Origin: Anisus vortex
Taxonomy: Eukaryota; Mollusca; Gastropoda; Planorbidae
Direction: 5' to 3'
Assembly (NCBI GenBank): GCA_949126835.1
Contig: OX421497.1
Coordinates: forward strand, 21,907,409-21,971,408
Length of the DNA: 64,000 nucleotides
Of this stretch, positions 45,193 through 58,700 are shown one piece after another. Position 1 is the first letter of the stretch, and the number at the start of each line of letters is the position of its first letter. A program made the translations under genes and the position numbers. The notes under the pieces are model-generated. The model did not search any database. It had not been told where the DNA came from and saw only the letters and a program-made list of their open reading frames with translations.

Positions 45193-47821
45193 GGAGTGGG
45201 AGCCTGTTTCAGACAGAATTATTAGAGCAAAACTTCTATCAAGATTCCAAAATGTTCCCATCGTCATGTGCTATGCTCCCACCAACCTTGCACCCGAAGA
45301 AGATAAAGTTGCATTCTATGAACGACTTCAAAGTATAGTGGATAGAATACCCAAAAGAGATATACTGATCCTCATGGGAGATATTAATGCTAAAATAGGA
45401 AATGAAAACAAAGGGAGAGAGAGGACACTGGGCATACACGGACTGGGCAACATGAACGAAAATGGAGAGATGTTTGTACATTTAATGAACTGGTGATCGG
45501 AGGCAGCATTTTCCCACACAAAAAATGCCATAAAGCAACGTGGGTCTCACCAGACAACAAAACAGAGAATCAAATAGACCACATTGCAATATGCCGTACT
45601 TGGAGGAGCACATTACAGGATGTACGAACCAAAAGTGGAGCAGACATTGGATCAGACCACCACCTGGTAGTGGCCAAGCTAAAAATAAAGTTAGCCAAAC
45701 AAAGGTCAAAAACAAACAGGAGAACCAAGTTTGACCTAGACAAACTCCAGAATTCACAGAGGAAGTGTGAATTACAATTAACCCTTAAAAACCGATTCTC
45801 TGCACTACAACCAGATGATACTGAGGAAAGCATAGACAAAACCTGGGATAACTTCAAAGAAATTATTATAGGAACTTGTAATGAAGTATTAAGACCTGCC
45901 CCAAAAAACAAAAAAAACATTGGATTAGCGACGAGACATGGCAAAGAATTGAAGACAGGAAAAATGCAAAACAAACAGTAAACCAAGCTAACACAAGAAA
46001 ACATAAACAACTAACACAACAAGAGTATCATACAATTTCAAAAGAGGTATCAAAAATGCTTAGACATGATAAAAGAACATTTTATAATAAACTAACTGAA
46101 CAAGCAGAAGAAGCAGCAGGAAAAGGAGACCTAAAACAGTTATATAAATTACTAAACTCTTGAGTGGCAAGAACGCTAACTACAATGTGCCAGTCCGAGA
46201 CAAACAAGGTAAACTCCTCTCTTCCATAGATGACCAGCTCAGAAGATGGAAAGAATACTTCCAGGATGTGCTAAACAGACCAACCCCTCTAAATCCACCC
46301 GATCTAACCACAGGAGAAACAATGGACATAAATATGGAAGAAATATCCAAAGAAGAAATATGGAAGGCCATCAATCAAATGAAGACAGGCAAAGCAGCAG
46401 GCATAGACAATATACCACCTGAGGTCCTAAAAGAAGGAGGAGCTGAAATTGTTAACCAACTCCACAATATCTTTAATAAAATTTGGTCAACCGAAACCCC
46501 TCCTGCAGAATGGAAAAAAGGTCTACTGATTAAAGTTCCAAAGAATGGGGATCTATCAAAATGTGATAAATGGCGAGGAATTACCCTACTCTCAGTACCA
46601 AGCAAGGTCTTCAGCAGAACAATACTCAACAGAATAAAAGAAGCCTGCGATGATCTCATAAGAGTAGAACAGGCTGGGTTCAGAAGAGGAAGATCATGCA
46701 TTGACCAGATAGCAACACTCCGGATCATTATAGAACAAGCTATTGAATGGCAATCTCCACTCTATGCTACATTTGTGGACTTTGAAAAGGCTTTTGATAG
46801 CATTAATAGAGAGACAATATGGTCAATCATGAGGCACTATGGAATACATAATAAAATAATAACCATCTTCAAAAGTCGCTATGAAAACTTTACCTGCCAA
46901 ATAGAACATAATGGTAAGATGTCAGATGAATTCCATGTTACAACTGGAGTCATGCAAGGATGTCTCCTTTAACCACTTCTGTTCCGTCTAGCACTGGATT
47001 GGGTAAAACTAAGATTATGCTAACTCAGGAAAAGGAATACAATGGACCCTAATGCAAAAACTAGAAGACTTAGAGTTTGCGGATTACCTGGCCATTCTGT
47101 CCCACAGATTACAAGAAATGCAAGAGAAGCTCACAGCTTTGAGTGAGACTGGAAAAAGAGTAGGGCTCAATATAAGCCATCAAAAAAACAAAATTGTTGA
47201 AAATAAACCACCAACAAGATGGCGACATACAAGTAGAAAACCAAAGCTTAGACCAAGTGAATCACTTGGTATACCTTGAAAGTGTGGTCAGTGTATCAGG
47301 AGGAGCAGACGAGGACAGGTCTGGAGATCTACATACATCTGTCAAAACTAAAGTAAGGATCTTTAACACAAACATTAAAACGGTCCTACTTTATGGGTCC
47401 GAAACATGGCGAACGACAGAGATAACTAAAAATAGACTCCAGACCTTTGTTAACAGATGCCTAAGAAATATACTCAAAATAAAATGGTTCGACAAGGTAG
47501 AAAACTCCAAGCTGTGGGAGAGGTGTGGACAAAGAACAGTAGAACAACAAATCATGGAAAGGAATTGGAGATGGATTGGACACACCCTCAGGAAAGATAA
47601 CAACAACAGAGCTAGACAGGCCTTAGAGTGGAATCCCCAGGGTAAACGGTATACAGGAAGACCCAAGCGAACATAGAGACGAAGCATACTGGATGAAACT
47701 GAAATAAGTGGAAAGAGCTGAGAAGAATTGAAGCGACTAGCAAGAGACCGTGAAGAGTGGCGTGCTTTGACAGAGGCCCTATGTTCCACAAGGAACCCAA
47801 AAGACAGATGATGATGATGAG

Positions 47822-48700
47822 GAATAATATTATTATTATGTCCTGTTTTTAATTGGTACATTGTGCATTATTGTTCTTTGTAGACGAGGAACTTGATGCG
47901 GTCTTGCTTGTTGAGTTTTCGCTTACTTTATTATAAATTTTCCTTTAAGTTTTTCCTTGTGCCCATTGATTTTAGCATTCGACTTTTGAAGTTGTTTTGT
48001 TTCTTTGTCATACTTCGTACTAACTCTATTATAGCTTATAGGTCCTTCAGGGTGGCCCACGATTGCTCTCTTTCTAGCCAAATTATAGGCTTATTCCTTG
48101 CCTAATGTTCCAATATGTCCAGATATCTAAGGTACAGTTATGTTGATGTTGTATATGCTAATAAGGTATTCCAATGCATGTTCTAGTAAGGTGAGATGTT
48201 ATTGGTTATTGTTTGTAGTGCTGAGTAGGAGCCTGTGAAGATTTCTGTCTGTATCTGTTGGGGAGACCTGTTTGTTGTTTTATTTACGTTCTACTGTCTC
48301 TAAAGCAAAATTCAGGTCATCGACTTTGCCATGAAAATGTGTGCCGTAGTTACCACATGTTGAACTAATCTTGAGGCATTTCGAGTGAAGATCAGGATTA
48401 TGCCTAGCCCATCGCCTATTGTAGCTTTAAAAGCTGAACCCATCTGTGTAGATATAATATCTGTTTCTGTGTGGTTTTCTACGTTACTAAGATTCCTACT
48501 TCAAGCTATTTAAGGGTTGAAGCTTTTCTTAAGCATGTACAGTAGAAGTAGATTATAAGTGAAAAAGGTTAGTAATTTCTCTTTCGACAACCGGTATCAT
48601 TCTAACTTCTGACCAGATGCTCATATAGTCTCATATTTTCCTTTGGTCATCAATTTTAGGGCTGTAGAGCCGTTGTGACAACTTGCCCCTGTGACTGTAA
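47822..48700 (-). mobile_element. RNase H part of an I/Jockey-type LINE
   Basis: Minus-strand frames contain GHIGTLGNE followed by AYNLARKRAIVGHPEGPISY, the closing motif of a LINE RNase H domain (His then Asn-Glu-x-Ala-Asp, here with a stop in place of the last residues). Further up, PDLHSKCLKISSTCGNYGTHFH and KVDDLNFALETVE are likely earlier parts. It reads towards the 44150-44388 piece, so the RTE-like LINE was inserted into this element. Confidence 0.6.
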
Positions 48701-49619
48701 GCCCCACATTCTTCATATCACTGAGCTATAATAATATATACATGGAGTGCTCAAGCTATTATAAAAAAGAAGAAAAAAGAGAAGAAAATGCGGACTTCTA
48801 AATATAGATACGTGCACTGTACCTCACTGAGCTATATATAGATGAAAGTACCAAAAAATATATAAACTTTTCGTTATTGCGTCATTGAAATTTGCTAAAA
48901 ATGAACTCTTTTATACTGAACATACATTATTATTATATATATATATTTATATATACTTTCTTATAGAGTAAATTGTGTTAATTTTAATGAGATTCAATAA
49001 AATTTAATGGCGAAGTCAAATAATGAAATGGTTGATGATTTTTATGGATAATGCTTTGAATACCACAAATATGTTAACTGAGTAAGTAATTTAAATGAAT
49101 ATTTATTATTTAGACATGTATATATAGCTCAGTGCGAAATTCTCCTACAATTTACTTAGTTTGAGCACTCCATATAATATTAGAGCTCAGTGCTTCATAA
49201 ATACATATTAACATATTATAATATACAATAGTATCATATTCAATTTTATTAGTTTCTCTTTTTGCTAATATAAACTTTGGGGGGGGGGGGGGGGTGCTAC
49301 TTTGAAATGTGCTGATAAAGCCTTTTTATGATAACTTTATCAGAGGGTGTAAGTAGCGATAATGGATGTGTCACGTGTGTATCACATTGGGCAGGGTCTT
49401 GCAATCGATTCTTATCGCCCTCGAAGTGAACTACCAATAACAAACATGGCGAAAATCGAAAACAAAGAGAGTAGAAAAATAAGAGAGAGAGAGAGAGAGA
49501 GAAGTGAAGGAAGAAACATAATGAGAAAGGCAATGATAGCGAGAGATAGAGAAATGTGGGGAATGGGTAAGGAGGGGAAGAAGGTTAATGCGGAAGAGAA
49601 ACAAGATCAAAACAAAGAG
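48701..49619. other. Non-coding DNA left of the large satellite
   Basis: A diverged word gagctatata / agctcagtg with atatacatgg recurs (48720-48740, 48828-48840, 49120-49200). G-run at 49281-49294. Bases 49362-49667 are open on the plus strand (MDVSRVYHIGQGLAIDSYRP...), but most of that frame is GA-repeat derived and no family is recognised. Confidence 0.45.
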
Positions 49620-52600
49620 AGAGTGACGGGGGGAGAAAAAAAAACAGAGATAAAGTGGCGGAGATAGAAGGAAACAAAGAAAGATTGACTGAGGGAGAAA
49701 GAAACAAAGAGATATTTAATGAGGGACAAAGAAACCAAGCGAGAGAGAGTGACGGAGGGAGAAAGAAACAAAAGTGACGGAGGGAGAAAGAAACAAAAGT
49801 GACGGAGGGAGAAAGAAACAAAAGTGACGGAGGGAGAAAGAAACAAAAGTGACGGAGGGAGAAAGAAACAAAAGTGACGGAGGGAGAAAGAAACAAAAGT
49901 GACGGAGGGAGAAAGAAACAAAAGTGACGGAGGGAGAAAGAAACAAAAGTGACGGAGGGAGAAAGAAACAAAAGTGACGGAGGGAGAAAGAAACAAAAGT
50001 GACGGAGGGAGAAAGAAACAAAAGTGACGGAGGGAGAAAGAAACAAAAGTGACGGAGGGAGAAAGAAAAAAAAGTGACGGAGGTAGAAAGAAAAAAAAAG
50101 TGACGGAGGGAGAAAGAAACAAAAGTGACGGAGGGAGAAAGAAACAAAGAGAGAAAGTCAGGGGAGAAAGAAAAAAGAGAGAGAGTGACGGAGGGAGAAA
50201 CAAAAAGTGACGGAGGGAGAAAGAAACAAAAGTGACGGAGGGAGAAAGAAACAAAAGTGACGGAGGGAGAAAGAAAGAAAGTGACGGAGGGAGAAAGAAA
50301 CAAAAGTGACGGAGGGAGAAAGAAACAAAAGTGACGGAGGGAGAAAGAAACAAAAGTGACGGAGGGAGAAAGAAACAAAAGTGACGGAGGGAGAAAGAAA
50401 CAAAGAGAGAAAGTCAGGGGAGAAAGAAAAAAGAGAGAGAGTGACGGAGGGGGAAAGAAACAAAAGTGACGGAGGGAGAAAGAAACAAAAGTGACGGAGG
50501 GAGAAAGAAACAAAAGTGACGGAGGGAGAAAGAAACAAAAGTGACGGAGGGAGAAAGAAACAAGAGTGACGGAGGGAGAAAGAAACAAAAGTGACGGAGG
50601 GAGAAAGAAACAAAAGTGACGGAGGGAGAAAGAAACAAAAGTGACGGAGGGAGAAAGAAACAAAGAGAGAAAGTCAGGGGAGAAAGAAAAAAGAGAGAGA
50701 GTGTGACGGAGGGAGAAAGAAACAAAAGTGACGGAGGGAGAAAGAAACAAAAGTGACGGAGGGAGAAAGAAACAAAAGTGACGGAGGGAGAAAGAAACAA
50801 AGAGAGAAAGTCAGGGGAGAAAGAAAAAGAGAGAGAGTGACAGAGGGAGAAAGAAACAAAAGTGACGGAGGGAGAAAGAAACAAAAGTGACGGAGGGAGA
50901 AAGAAACAAAAGTGACGGAGGGAGAAAGAAACAAAGAGAGACGGAGGGAGAAAGAAACAAAAGTGACGGAGGGAGAAAGAAACAAAAGTGACGGAGGGAG
51001 AAAGAAACAAAGAGAGAAAGTCAGGGGAGAAAGAAAAAAGAGAGAGAGTGACGGAGGGAGAAAGAAAGAAAAGTGACGGAGGGAGAAAGAAACAAAGAGA
51101 GAAAGTCAGGCGAGAAAGAAAAAAGAGAGAGAGTGACGGAGGGAGAAAGAAACAAAAGTGACGGAGGGAGAAAGAAACAAAGAGAGAAAGTCAGGGGAGA
51201 AAGAAAAAAGAGAGAGAGAGTGACGGAGGGAGAAAGAATAAAAAGTGACGGAGGGAGAAAGAAACAAAGAGAGAAAGTCAGGGGAGAAAGAAAAAAGAGA
51301 GAGAGTGACGGAGGGAGAAAGAAACAAAAGTGACGGAGGGAGCAAGAAACAAAAGTGACGGAGGGAGAAAGAAACAAAGAGAGAAAGTCAGGGGAGAAAG
51401 AAAAAAGAGAGAGAGTGACGGAGGGAGAAAGAAACAAAAGTGACGGAGGGAGAAAAAAACAAAAGTGACGGAGGGAGAAAGAAACAAAAGTGACGGAGGG
51501 AGAAAGAAACAAAAGTGACGGAGGGAGAAAGAAACAAAGAGAGAAAGTCAGGGGAGAAAGAAAAAAGAGAGAGAGTGACGGAGGGAGAAAGAAACAAAAG
51601 TGACGGAGGGAGAAAGAAACAAAAGTGACGGAGGGAGAAAGAAACAAAAGTGACGGAGGGAGAAAGAAACAAAGAGAGAAAGTCAGGGGAGAAAGAAAAA
51701 AGAGAGAGAGTGACGGAGGGAGAAAGAAACAAAAGTGACGGAGGGAGAAAGAAACAAAAGTGACGGAGGGAGAAAGAAACAAAGAGAGAAAGTCTGGGGA
51801 GAAAGAAAAAAGAGAGAGAGTGACGGAGGGAGAAAGAAACAAAAGTGACGGAGGGAGAAAGAAACAAACGTGACGGAGGGAGAAAGAAACAAAAGTGACG
51901 GAGGGAGAAAGAAACAAAGAGAGAAAGTCAGGGGAGAAAGAAAAAAGAGAGAGAGTGACGGAGGGAGAAAGAAACAAAAGTGACGGAGGGAAAAAGAAAC
52001 AAAGAGAGAAAGTCAGGGGAGAAAGAAAAAAGAGAGAGAGTGACGGAGGGAGAAAGAAACAAAAGTGACGGAGGGAGAAAGAAACAAAAGTAACGGAGGG
52101 AGAAAGAAACAAAAGTGACGGAGGGAGAAAGAAACAAAAGTGACGGAGGGAGAAAGAAACAAAAGTGACGGAGGGAGAAAGAAACAAAAGTGACGGAGGG
52201 AGAAAGAAACAAAAGTGACGGAGGGAGAAAGAAACAAAAGTGACGGAGGGAGAAAGAAACAAAGAGAGAAAGTCAGGGGAGAAAGAAAAAAGAGAGAGAG
52301 TGACGGAGGAAGAAAGAAACAAAAGTGACGGAGGGAGAAAGAAACAAAGAGAGAAAGTCAGGGGAGAAAGAAAAAAGAGAGAGAGTGACGGAGGGAGAAA
52401 GAAACAAAAGTGACGGAGGGAGAAAGAAAAAAAAGTTACGGAGGGAGAAAGAAACAAAGAGAGAAAGTCAGGGGAGAAAGAAAAAAGAGAGAGAGTGACG
52501 GAGGGAGAAAGAAACAAAAGTGACGGAGGGAGAAAGAAACAAAGAGAGAAAGTCAGGGGAGAAAGAAAAAAGAGAGAGAGTGACGGAGGGAGAAAGAAAC

Positions 52601-52649
52601 AAAAGTGACGGAGGGAGAAAGAAACAAAAGTGACGGAGGGAGAAAGAAA

Positions 52650-52795
52650 CAGAGAGAGAGTGACGGAGGGAGAAAAAAAACAGAGATAAAGTGGCGGAGA
52701 TAGAAGGAAACAAAGAAAGATTGACTGATGGAGAAAGAAACAAAGAGATATTTAATGAGGGACAAAGAAACCAAGCGAGAGAGAGTGACGGAGGG
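52650..52795. repeat. Internal copy of the satellite's left border
   Basis: The border sequence at 49619-49755 (agataaagtggcggagatag, gaaagattgactgaggg, agatatttaatgagggac, aaccaagcgagagag) reappears here, shifted by 3036 bases, with satellite units on both sides. Only a few bases differ (for example actgatgg for actgaggg). Confidence 0.9.
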
Positions 52796-55700
52796 AGAAA
52801 GAAACAAAAGTGACGGAGGGAGAAAGAAACAAAAGTGACGGAGGGAGAAAGAAACAAAAGTGACGGAGGGAGAAAGAAACAAAGAGAGAAAGTCAGGGGA
52901 GAAAGAAAAAAGAGAGAGAGTGACGGAGGGAGAAAGAAACAAAAGTGACGGAGGGAGAAAGAAACAAAAGTGACGGAGGGAGAAAGAAACAAAAGTGACG
53001 GAGGGAGAAAGAAACAAAAGTGACGGAGGGAGAAAGAAACAAAAGTGACGGAGGGAGAAAGAAACAAAGAGAGAAAGTCAGGGGAGAAAGAAAAAAGAGA
53101 GAGAGTGACGGAGGGAGAAAGAAACAAAAGTGACGGAGGGAGAAAGAAACAAAGAGAGAAAGTCAGGGGAGAAAGAAAAAAGAGAGAGAGTGACGGAGGG
53201 AGAAAGAAACAAAAGTGACGGAGGGAGAAAAAAACAAAGAGAGAAAGTCAGGGGAGAAAGAAAAAAGAGAGAGAGTGACGGAGGGAGAAAGAAACAAAAG
53301 TGACGGAGGGAGAAAGAAACAAAGAGAGAAAGTCAGGGGAGAAAGAAAAAAGAGAGAGAGAGTGACGGAGGGAGAAAGAATAAAAAGTGACGGAGGGAGA
53401 AAGAAACAAAGAGAGAAAGTCAGGGGAGAAAGAAAAAAGAGAGAGAGTGACGGAGGGAGAAAGAAACAAAAGTGACGGAGGGAGCAAGAAACAAAAGTGA
53501 CGGAGGGAGAAAGAAACAAAGAGAGAAAGTCAGGGGAGAAAGAAAAAAGAGAGAGAGTGACGGAGGGAGAAAGAAACAAAAGTGACGGAGGGAGAAAGAA
53601 ACAAAAGTGACGGAGGGAGAAAGAAACAAAAGTGACGGAGGGAGAAAGAAACAAAGAGAGAAAGTCAGGGGAGAAAGAAAAAAGAGAGAGAGTGACGGAG
53701 GGAGAAAGAAACAAAAGTGACGGAGGGAGAAAGAAACAAAGAGAGAAAGTCAGGGGAGAAAGAAAAAAGAGAGAGAGTGACGGAGGGAGAAAGAAACAAA
53801 AGTGACGGAGGGAGAAAGAAACAAAAGTGACGGAGGGAGAAAGAAACAAAAGTGACGGAGGGAGAAAGAAACAAAGAGAGAAAGTCAGGGGAGAAAGAAA
53901 AAAGAGAGAGAGTGACGGAGGGAGAAAGAAACAAAAGTGACGGAGGGAGAAAGAAACAAAAGTGACGGAGGGAGAAAGAAACAAAGAGAGAAAGTCAGGG
54001 GAGAAAGAAAAAAGAGAGAGAGTGACGGAGGGAGAAAGAAACAAAAGTGACGGAGGGAGAAAGAAACAAAAGTGACGGAGGGAGAAAGAAACAAAGAGAG
54101 AAAGTCTGGGGAGAAAGAAAAAAGAGAGAGAGTGACGGAGGGAGAAAGAAACAAAAGTGACGGAGGGAGAAAGAAACAAACGTGACGGAGGGAGAAAGAA
54201 ACAAAAGTGACGGAGGGAGAAAGAAAAAAAGAGAGAAAGTCAGGGGAGAAAGAAAAAAGAGAGAGAGTGACGGAGGGAGAAAGAAACAAAAGTGACGGAG
54301 GGAGAAAGAAACAAAGAGAAAAAGTCAGGGGAGAAAGAAAAAAGAGAGAGAGTGACGGAGGGAGAAAGAAACAAAAGTGACGGAGGGAGAAAGAAACAAA
54401 AGTAACGGAGGGAGAAAGAAACAAAAGTGACGGAGGGAGAAAGAAACAAAAGTGACGGAGGGAGAAAGAAACAAAAGTGACGGAGGGAGAAAGAAACAAA
54501 AGTGACGGAGGGAGAAAGAAACAAAAGTGACGGAGGGAGAAAGAAACAAAAGTGACGGAGGGAGAAAGAAACAAAGAGAGAAAGTCAGGGGAGAAAGAAA
54601 AAAGAGAGAGAGTGACGGAGGAAGAAGAAAACAAAAGTGACGGAGGGAGAAAGAAACAAAGTGAGAAAGTCAGGGGAGAAAGAAAAAAGAGAGAGAGTGA
54701 CGGAGGGAGAAAGAAACAAAAGTGACGGAGGGAGAAAGAAAAAAAAGTTACGGAGGGAGAAAGAAACAAAGAGAGAAAGTCAGGGGAGAAAGAAAAAAGA
54801 GAGAGAGTGACGGAGGGAGAAAGAAACAAAAGTGACGGAGGGAGAAAAAAACTAAAGTGACGGAGGGAGAAAGAAACAAAAGTGACGGAGGGAGAAAGAA
54901 ACAAAGAGAGAAAGTCAGGGGAGAAAGAAAAAAGAGAGAGAGTGACGGAGGGAGAAAGAAACAAAAGTGACGGAGGGAGAAAGAAACAAAGAGAGAAAGT
55001 CAGGGGAGAAAGAAAAAAGAGAGAGAGTGACGGAGGGACAAAGAAACAAAAGTGACGGAGGGAGAAAGAAACAAAAGTGACGGAGGGAGAAAGAAACAAA
55101 AGTGACGGAGGGAGAAAGAAACAAAAGTGACGGAGGGAGAAAGAAACAAAAGTGACGGAGGGAGAAAGAAACAAAAGTGACGGAGGGAGAAAGAAACAAA
55201 GAGAGAAAGTCAGGGGAGAAAGAAAAAAGAGAGAGAGTGACGGAGGGAGAAAGAAACAAAAGTGACGGAGGGAGAAAGAAACAAAAGTGACGGAGGGAGA
55301 AAGAAACAAAAGTGACGGAGGGAGAAAGAAACAAACGTGACGGAGGGAGAAAGAAACAAAAGTGACGGAGGGAGAAAGAAACAAACGTGACGGAGGGAGA
55401 AAGAAACAAAAGTGACGGAGGGAGAAAGAAAAAAAGAGAGAAAGTCAGGGGAGAAAGAAAAAAGAGAGAGAGTGACGGAGGGAGAAAGAAACAAAAGTGA
55501 CGGAGGGAGAAAGAAACAAAGAGAAAAAGTCAGGGGAGAAAGAAAAAAGAGAGAGAGTGACGGAGGGAGAAAGAAACAAAAGTGACGGAGGGAGAAAGAA
55601 ACAAAAGTAACGGAGGGAGAAAGAAACAAAAGTGACGGAGGGAGAAAGAAACAAAAGTGACGGAGGGAGAAAGAAACAAAAGTGACGGAGGGAGAAAGAA

Positions 55701-58700
55701 ACAAAAGTGACGGAGGGAGAAAGAAACAAAAGTGACGGAGGGAGAAAGAAACAAAAGTGACGGAGGGAGAAAGAAACAAAGAGAGAAAGTCAGGGGAGAA
55801 AGAAAAAAGAGAGAGAGTGACGGAGGAAGAAGAAAACAAAAGTGACGGAGGGAGAAAGAAACAAAGTGAGAAAGTCAGGGGAGAAAGAAAAAAGAGAGAG
55901 AGTGACGGAGGGAGAAAGAAACAAAAGTGACGGAGGGAGAAAGAAAAAAAAGTTACGGAGGGAGAAAGAAACAAAGAGAGAAAGTCAGGGGAGAAAGAAA
56001 AAAGAGAGAGAGTGACGGAGGGAGAAAGAAACAAAAGTGACGGAGGGAGAAAGAAACTAAAGTGACGGAGGGAGAAAGAAACAAAAGTGACGGAGGGAGA
56101 AAGAAACAAAGAGAGAAAGTCAGGGGAGAAAGAAAAAAGAGAGAGAGTGACGGAGGGAGAAAGAAACAAAAGTGACGGAGGGAGAAAGAAACAAAGAGAG
56201 AAAGTCAGGGGAGAAAGAAAAAAGAGAGAGAGTGACGGAGGGAGAAAGAAACAAAAGTGACGGAGGGAGAAAGAAACAAAAGTGACGGAGGGAGAAAGAA
56301 ACAAAAGTGACGGAGGGAGAAAGAAACAAAAGTGACGGAGGGAGAAAGAAACAAAAGTGACGGAGGGAGAAAGAAACAAAAGTGACGGAGGGAGAAAGAA
56401 ACAAAGAGAGAAAGTCAGGGGAGAAAGAAAAAAGAGAGAGAGTGACGGAGGAAGAAAGAAACAAAAGTGACGGAGGGAGAAAGAAACAAAGAGAGAAAGT
56501 CAGGGGAGAAAGAAAAAAGAGAGAGAGTGACGGAGGGAGAAAGAAACAAAAGTGACGGAGGGAGAAAGAAAAAAAAGTTACGGAGGGAGAAAGAAACAAA
56601 GAGAGAAAGTCAGGGGAGAAAGAAAAAAGAGAGAGAGAGTGACGGAGGGAGAAAGAAACAAAAGTGACGGAGGGAGAAAGAAACAAAAGTGACGGAGGGA
56701 GAAAGAAACAAAAGTGACGGGGGGAGAAAGAAACAAAGAGAGAAAGTCAGGGGAGAAAGAAAAAAGAGAGAGAGTGACGGAGGGAGAAAGAAACAAAAGT
56801 GACGGAGGGAGAAAGAAACAAAGAGAGAAAGTCAGGGGAGAAAGAAAAAAGAGAGAGAGTGACGGAGGGAGAAAGAAACAAAAGTGACGGAGGGAGAAAG
56901 AAACAAAAGTGACGGAGGGAGAAAGAAACAAAGAGAGAAAGTCTGGGGAGAAAGAAAAAAGAGAGAGAGTGACGGAGGGAGAAAGAAACAAAAGTGATGG
57001 AGGGAGAAAGAAACAAAAGTGACGGAGGGAGAAAGAAACAAAGAGAGAAAGTCAGGGGAGAAAGAAAAAAGAGAGAGAGTGACGGAGGGAGAAAGAAACA
57101 AAAGTGACGGAGGGAGAAAGAAACAAAAGTGACGGAGGGAGAAAGAAACAAAAGTGACGGAGGGAGAAAGAAACAAAGAGAGAAAGTCAGGGGAGAAAGA
57201 AAAAAGAGAGAGAGTGACGGAGGAAGAAGAAAACAAAAGTGACGGAGGGAGAAAGAAACAAAGTGAGAAAGTCAGGGGAGAAAGAAAAAAGAGAGAGAGT
57301 GACGGAGGGAGAAAGAAACAAAAGTGACGGAGGGAGAAAGAAAAAAAAGTTACGGAGGGAGAAAGAAACAAAGAGAGAAAGTCAGGGGAGAAAGAAAAAA
57401 GAGAGAGAGTGACGGAGGGAGAAAGAAACAAAAGTGACGGAGGGAGAAAGAAACAAAAGTGACGGAGGGAGAAAGAAACAAAAGTGACGGAGGGAGAAAG
57501 AAACAAAGAGAGAAAGTCAGGGGAGAAAGAAAAAAGAGAGAGAGTGACGGAGGGAGAAAGAAACAAAAGTGACGGAGGGAGAAAGAAACAAAGAGAGAAA
57601 GTCAGGGGAGAAAGAAAAAAGAGAGAGAGTGACGGAGGGAGAAAGAAACAAAAGTGACGGAGGGAGAAAGAAACAAAAGTGACGGAGGGAGAAAGAAACA
57701 AAAGTGACGGAGGGAGAAAGAAACAAAAGTGACGGAGGGAGAAAGAAACAAAAGTGACGGAGGGAGAAAGAAACAAAAGTGACGGAGGGAGAAAGAAACA
57801 AAGAGAGAAAGTCAGGGGAGAAAGAAAAAAGAGAGAGAGTGACGGAGGAAGAAAGAAACAAAAGTGACGGAGGGAGAAAGAAACAAAGAGAGAAAGTCAG
57901 GGGAGAAAGAAAAAAGAGAGAGAGTGACGGAGGGAGAAAGAAACAAAAGTGACGGAGGGAGAAAGAAAAAAAAGTTACGGAGGGAGAAAGAAACAAAGAG
58001 AGAAAGTCAGGGGAGAAAGAAAAAAAAGAGAGAGAGTGACGGAGGGAGAAAGAAACAAAAGTGACGGAGGGAGAAAGAAACAAAAGTGACGGAGGGAGAA
58101 AGAAACAAAAGTGACGGAGGGAGAAAGAAACAAAGAGAGAAAGTCAGGGGAGAAAGAAAAAAGAGAGAGAGTGACGGAGGGAGAAAGAAACAAAAGTGAC
58201 GGAGGGAGAAAGAAACAAAGAGAGAAAGTCAGGGGAGAAAGAAAAAAGAGAGAGAGTGACGGAGGGAGAAAGAAACAAAAGTGACGGAGGGAGAAAGAAA
58301 CAAAAGTGACGGAGGGAGAAAGAAACAAAGAGAGAAAGTCTGGGGAGAAAGAAAAAAGAGAGAGAGTGACGGAGGGAGAAAGAAACAAAAGTGATGGAGG
58401 GAGAAAGAAACAAACGTGACGGAGGGAGAAAGAAACAAAAGTGACGGAGGGAGAAAGAAACAAAGAGAGAAAGTCAGGGGAGAAAGAAAAAAGAGAGAGA
58501 GTGACGGAGGGAGAAAGAAACAAAAGTGACGGAGGGAGAAAGAAACAAAGAGAGAAAGTCAGGGGAGAAAGAAAAAAGAGAGAGAGTGACGGAGGGAGAA
58601 AGAAACAAAAGTGACGGAGGGAGAAAGAAACAAAAGTAACGGAGGGAGAAAGAAACAAAAGTGACGGAGGGAGAAAGAAATAAAAGTGACGGAGGGAGAA

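Larger units (their letters stand above)
44389..47821 (+). mobile_element. RTE-like non-LTR retrotransposon, decayed
   Basis: A plus-strand element of about 3.4 kb. An apurinic-type endonuclease domain starts with FSLGTWNVRTLLEPGR at about 44800 and continues through VMCYAPTNLAPEEDK, LILMGDINAKIG and the IGSDHHLV segment, across frameshifts. The reverse transcriptase is open from 46160 to 46972 (KMKTGKAAGIDNIPPE-type finger, QAGFRRGRSCIDQI, YATFVDFEKAFDSI) and stops at GVMQGCLL. The palm FADD motif is changed to FADY near 47080, removing a catalytic Asp. The C-terminal part has VLLYGSETWRTTE and WRWIGHTLRKDNNNRARQAL. The 3' end is a gatgatgatg run, typical of RTE elements. Clade is inferred. 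Multiple stops, a deletion and two internal duplications make it inactive. Confidence 0.85.

Noticed and set aside
45493..45981. Functional endonuclease gene
   Set aside because: It is a middle piece of the LINE endonuclease region, with the frame broken before and after.
49362..49667. 101-codon plus-strand frame at the satellite border
   Set aside because: Most of it is GA-rich repeat giving RERERER-type sequence. No homology is recognised.
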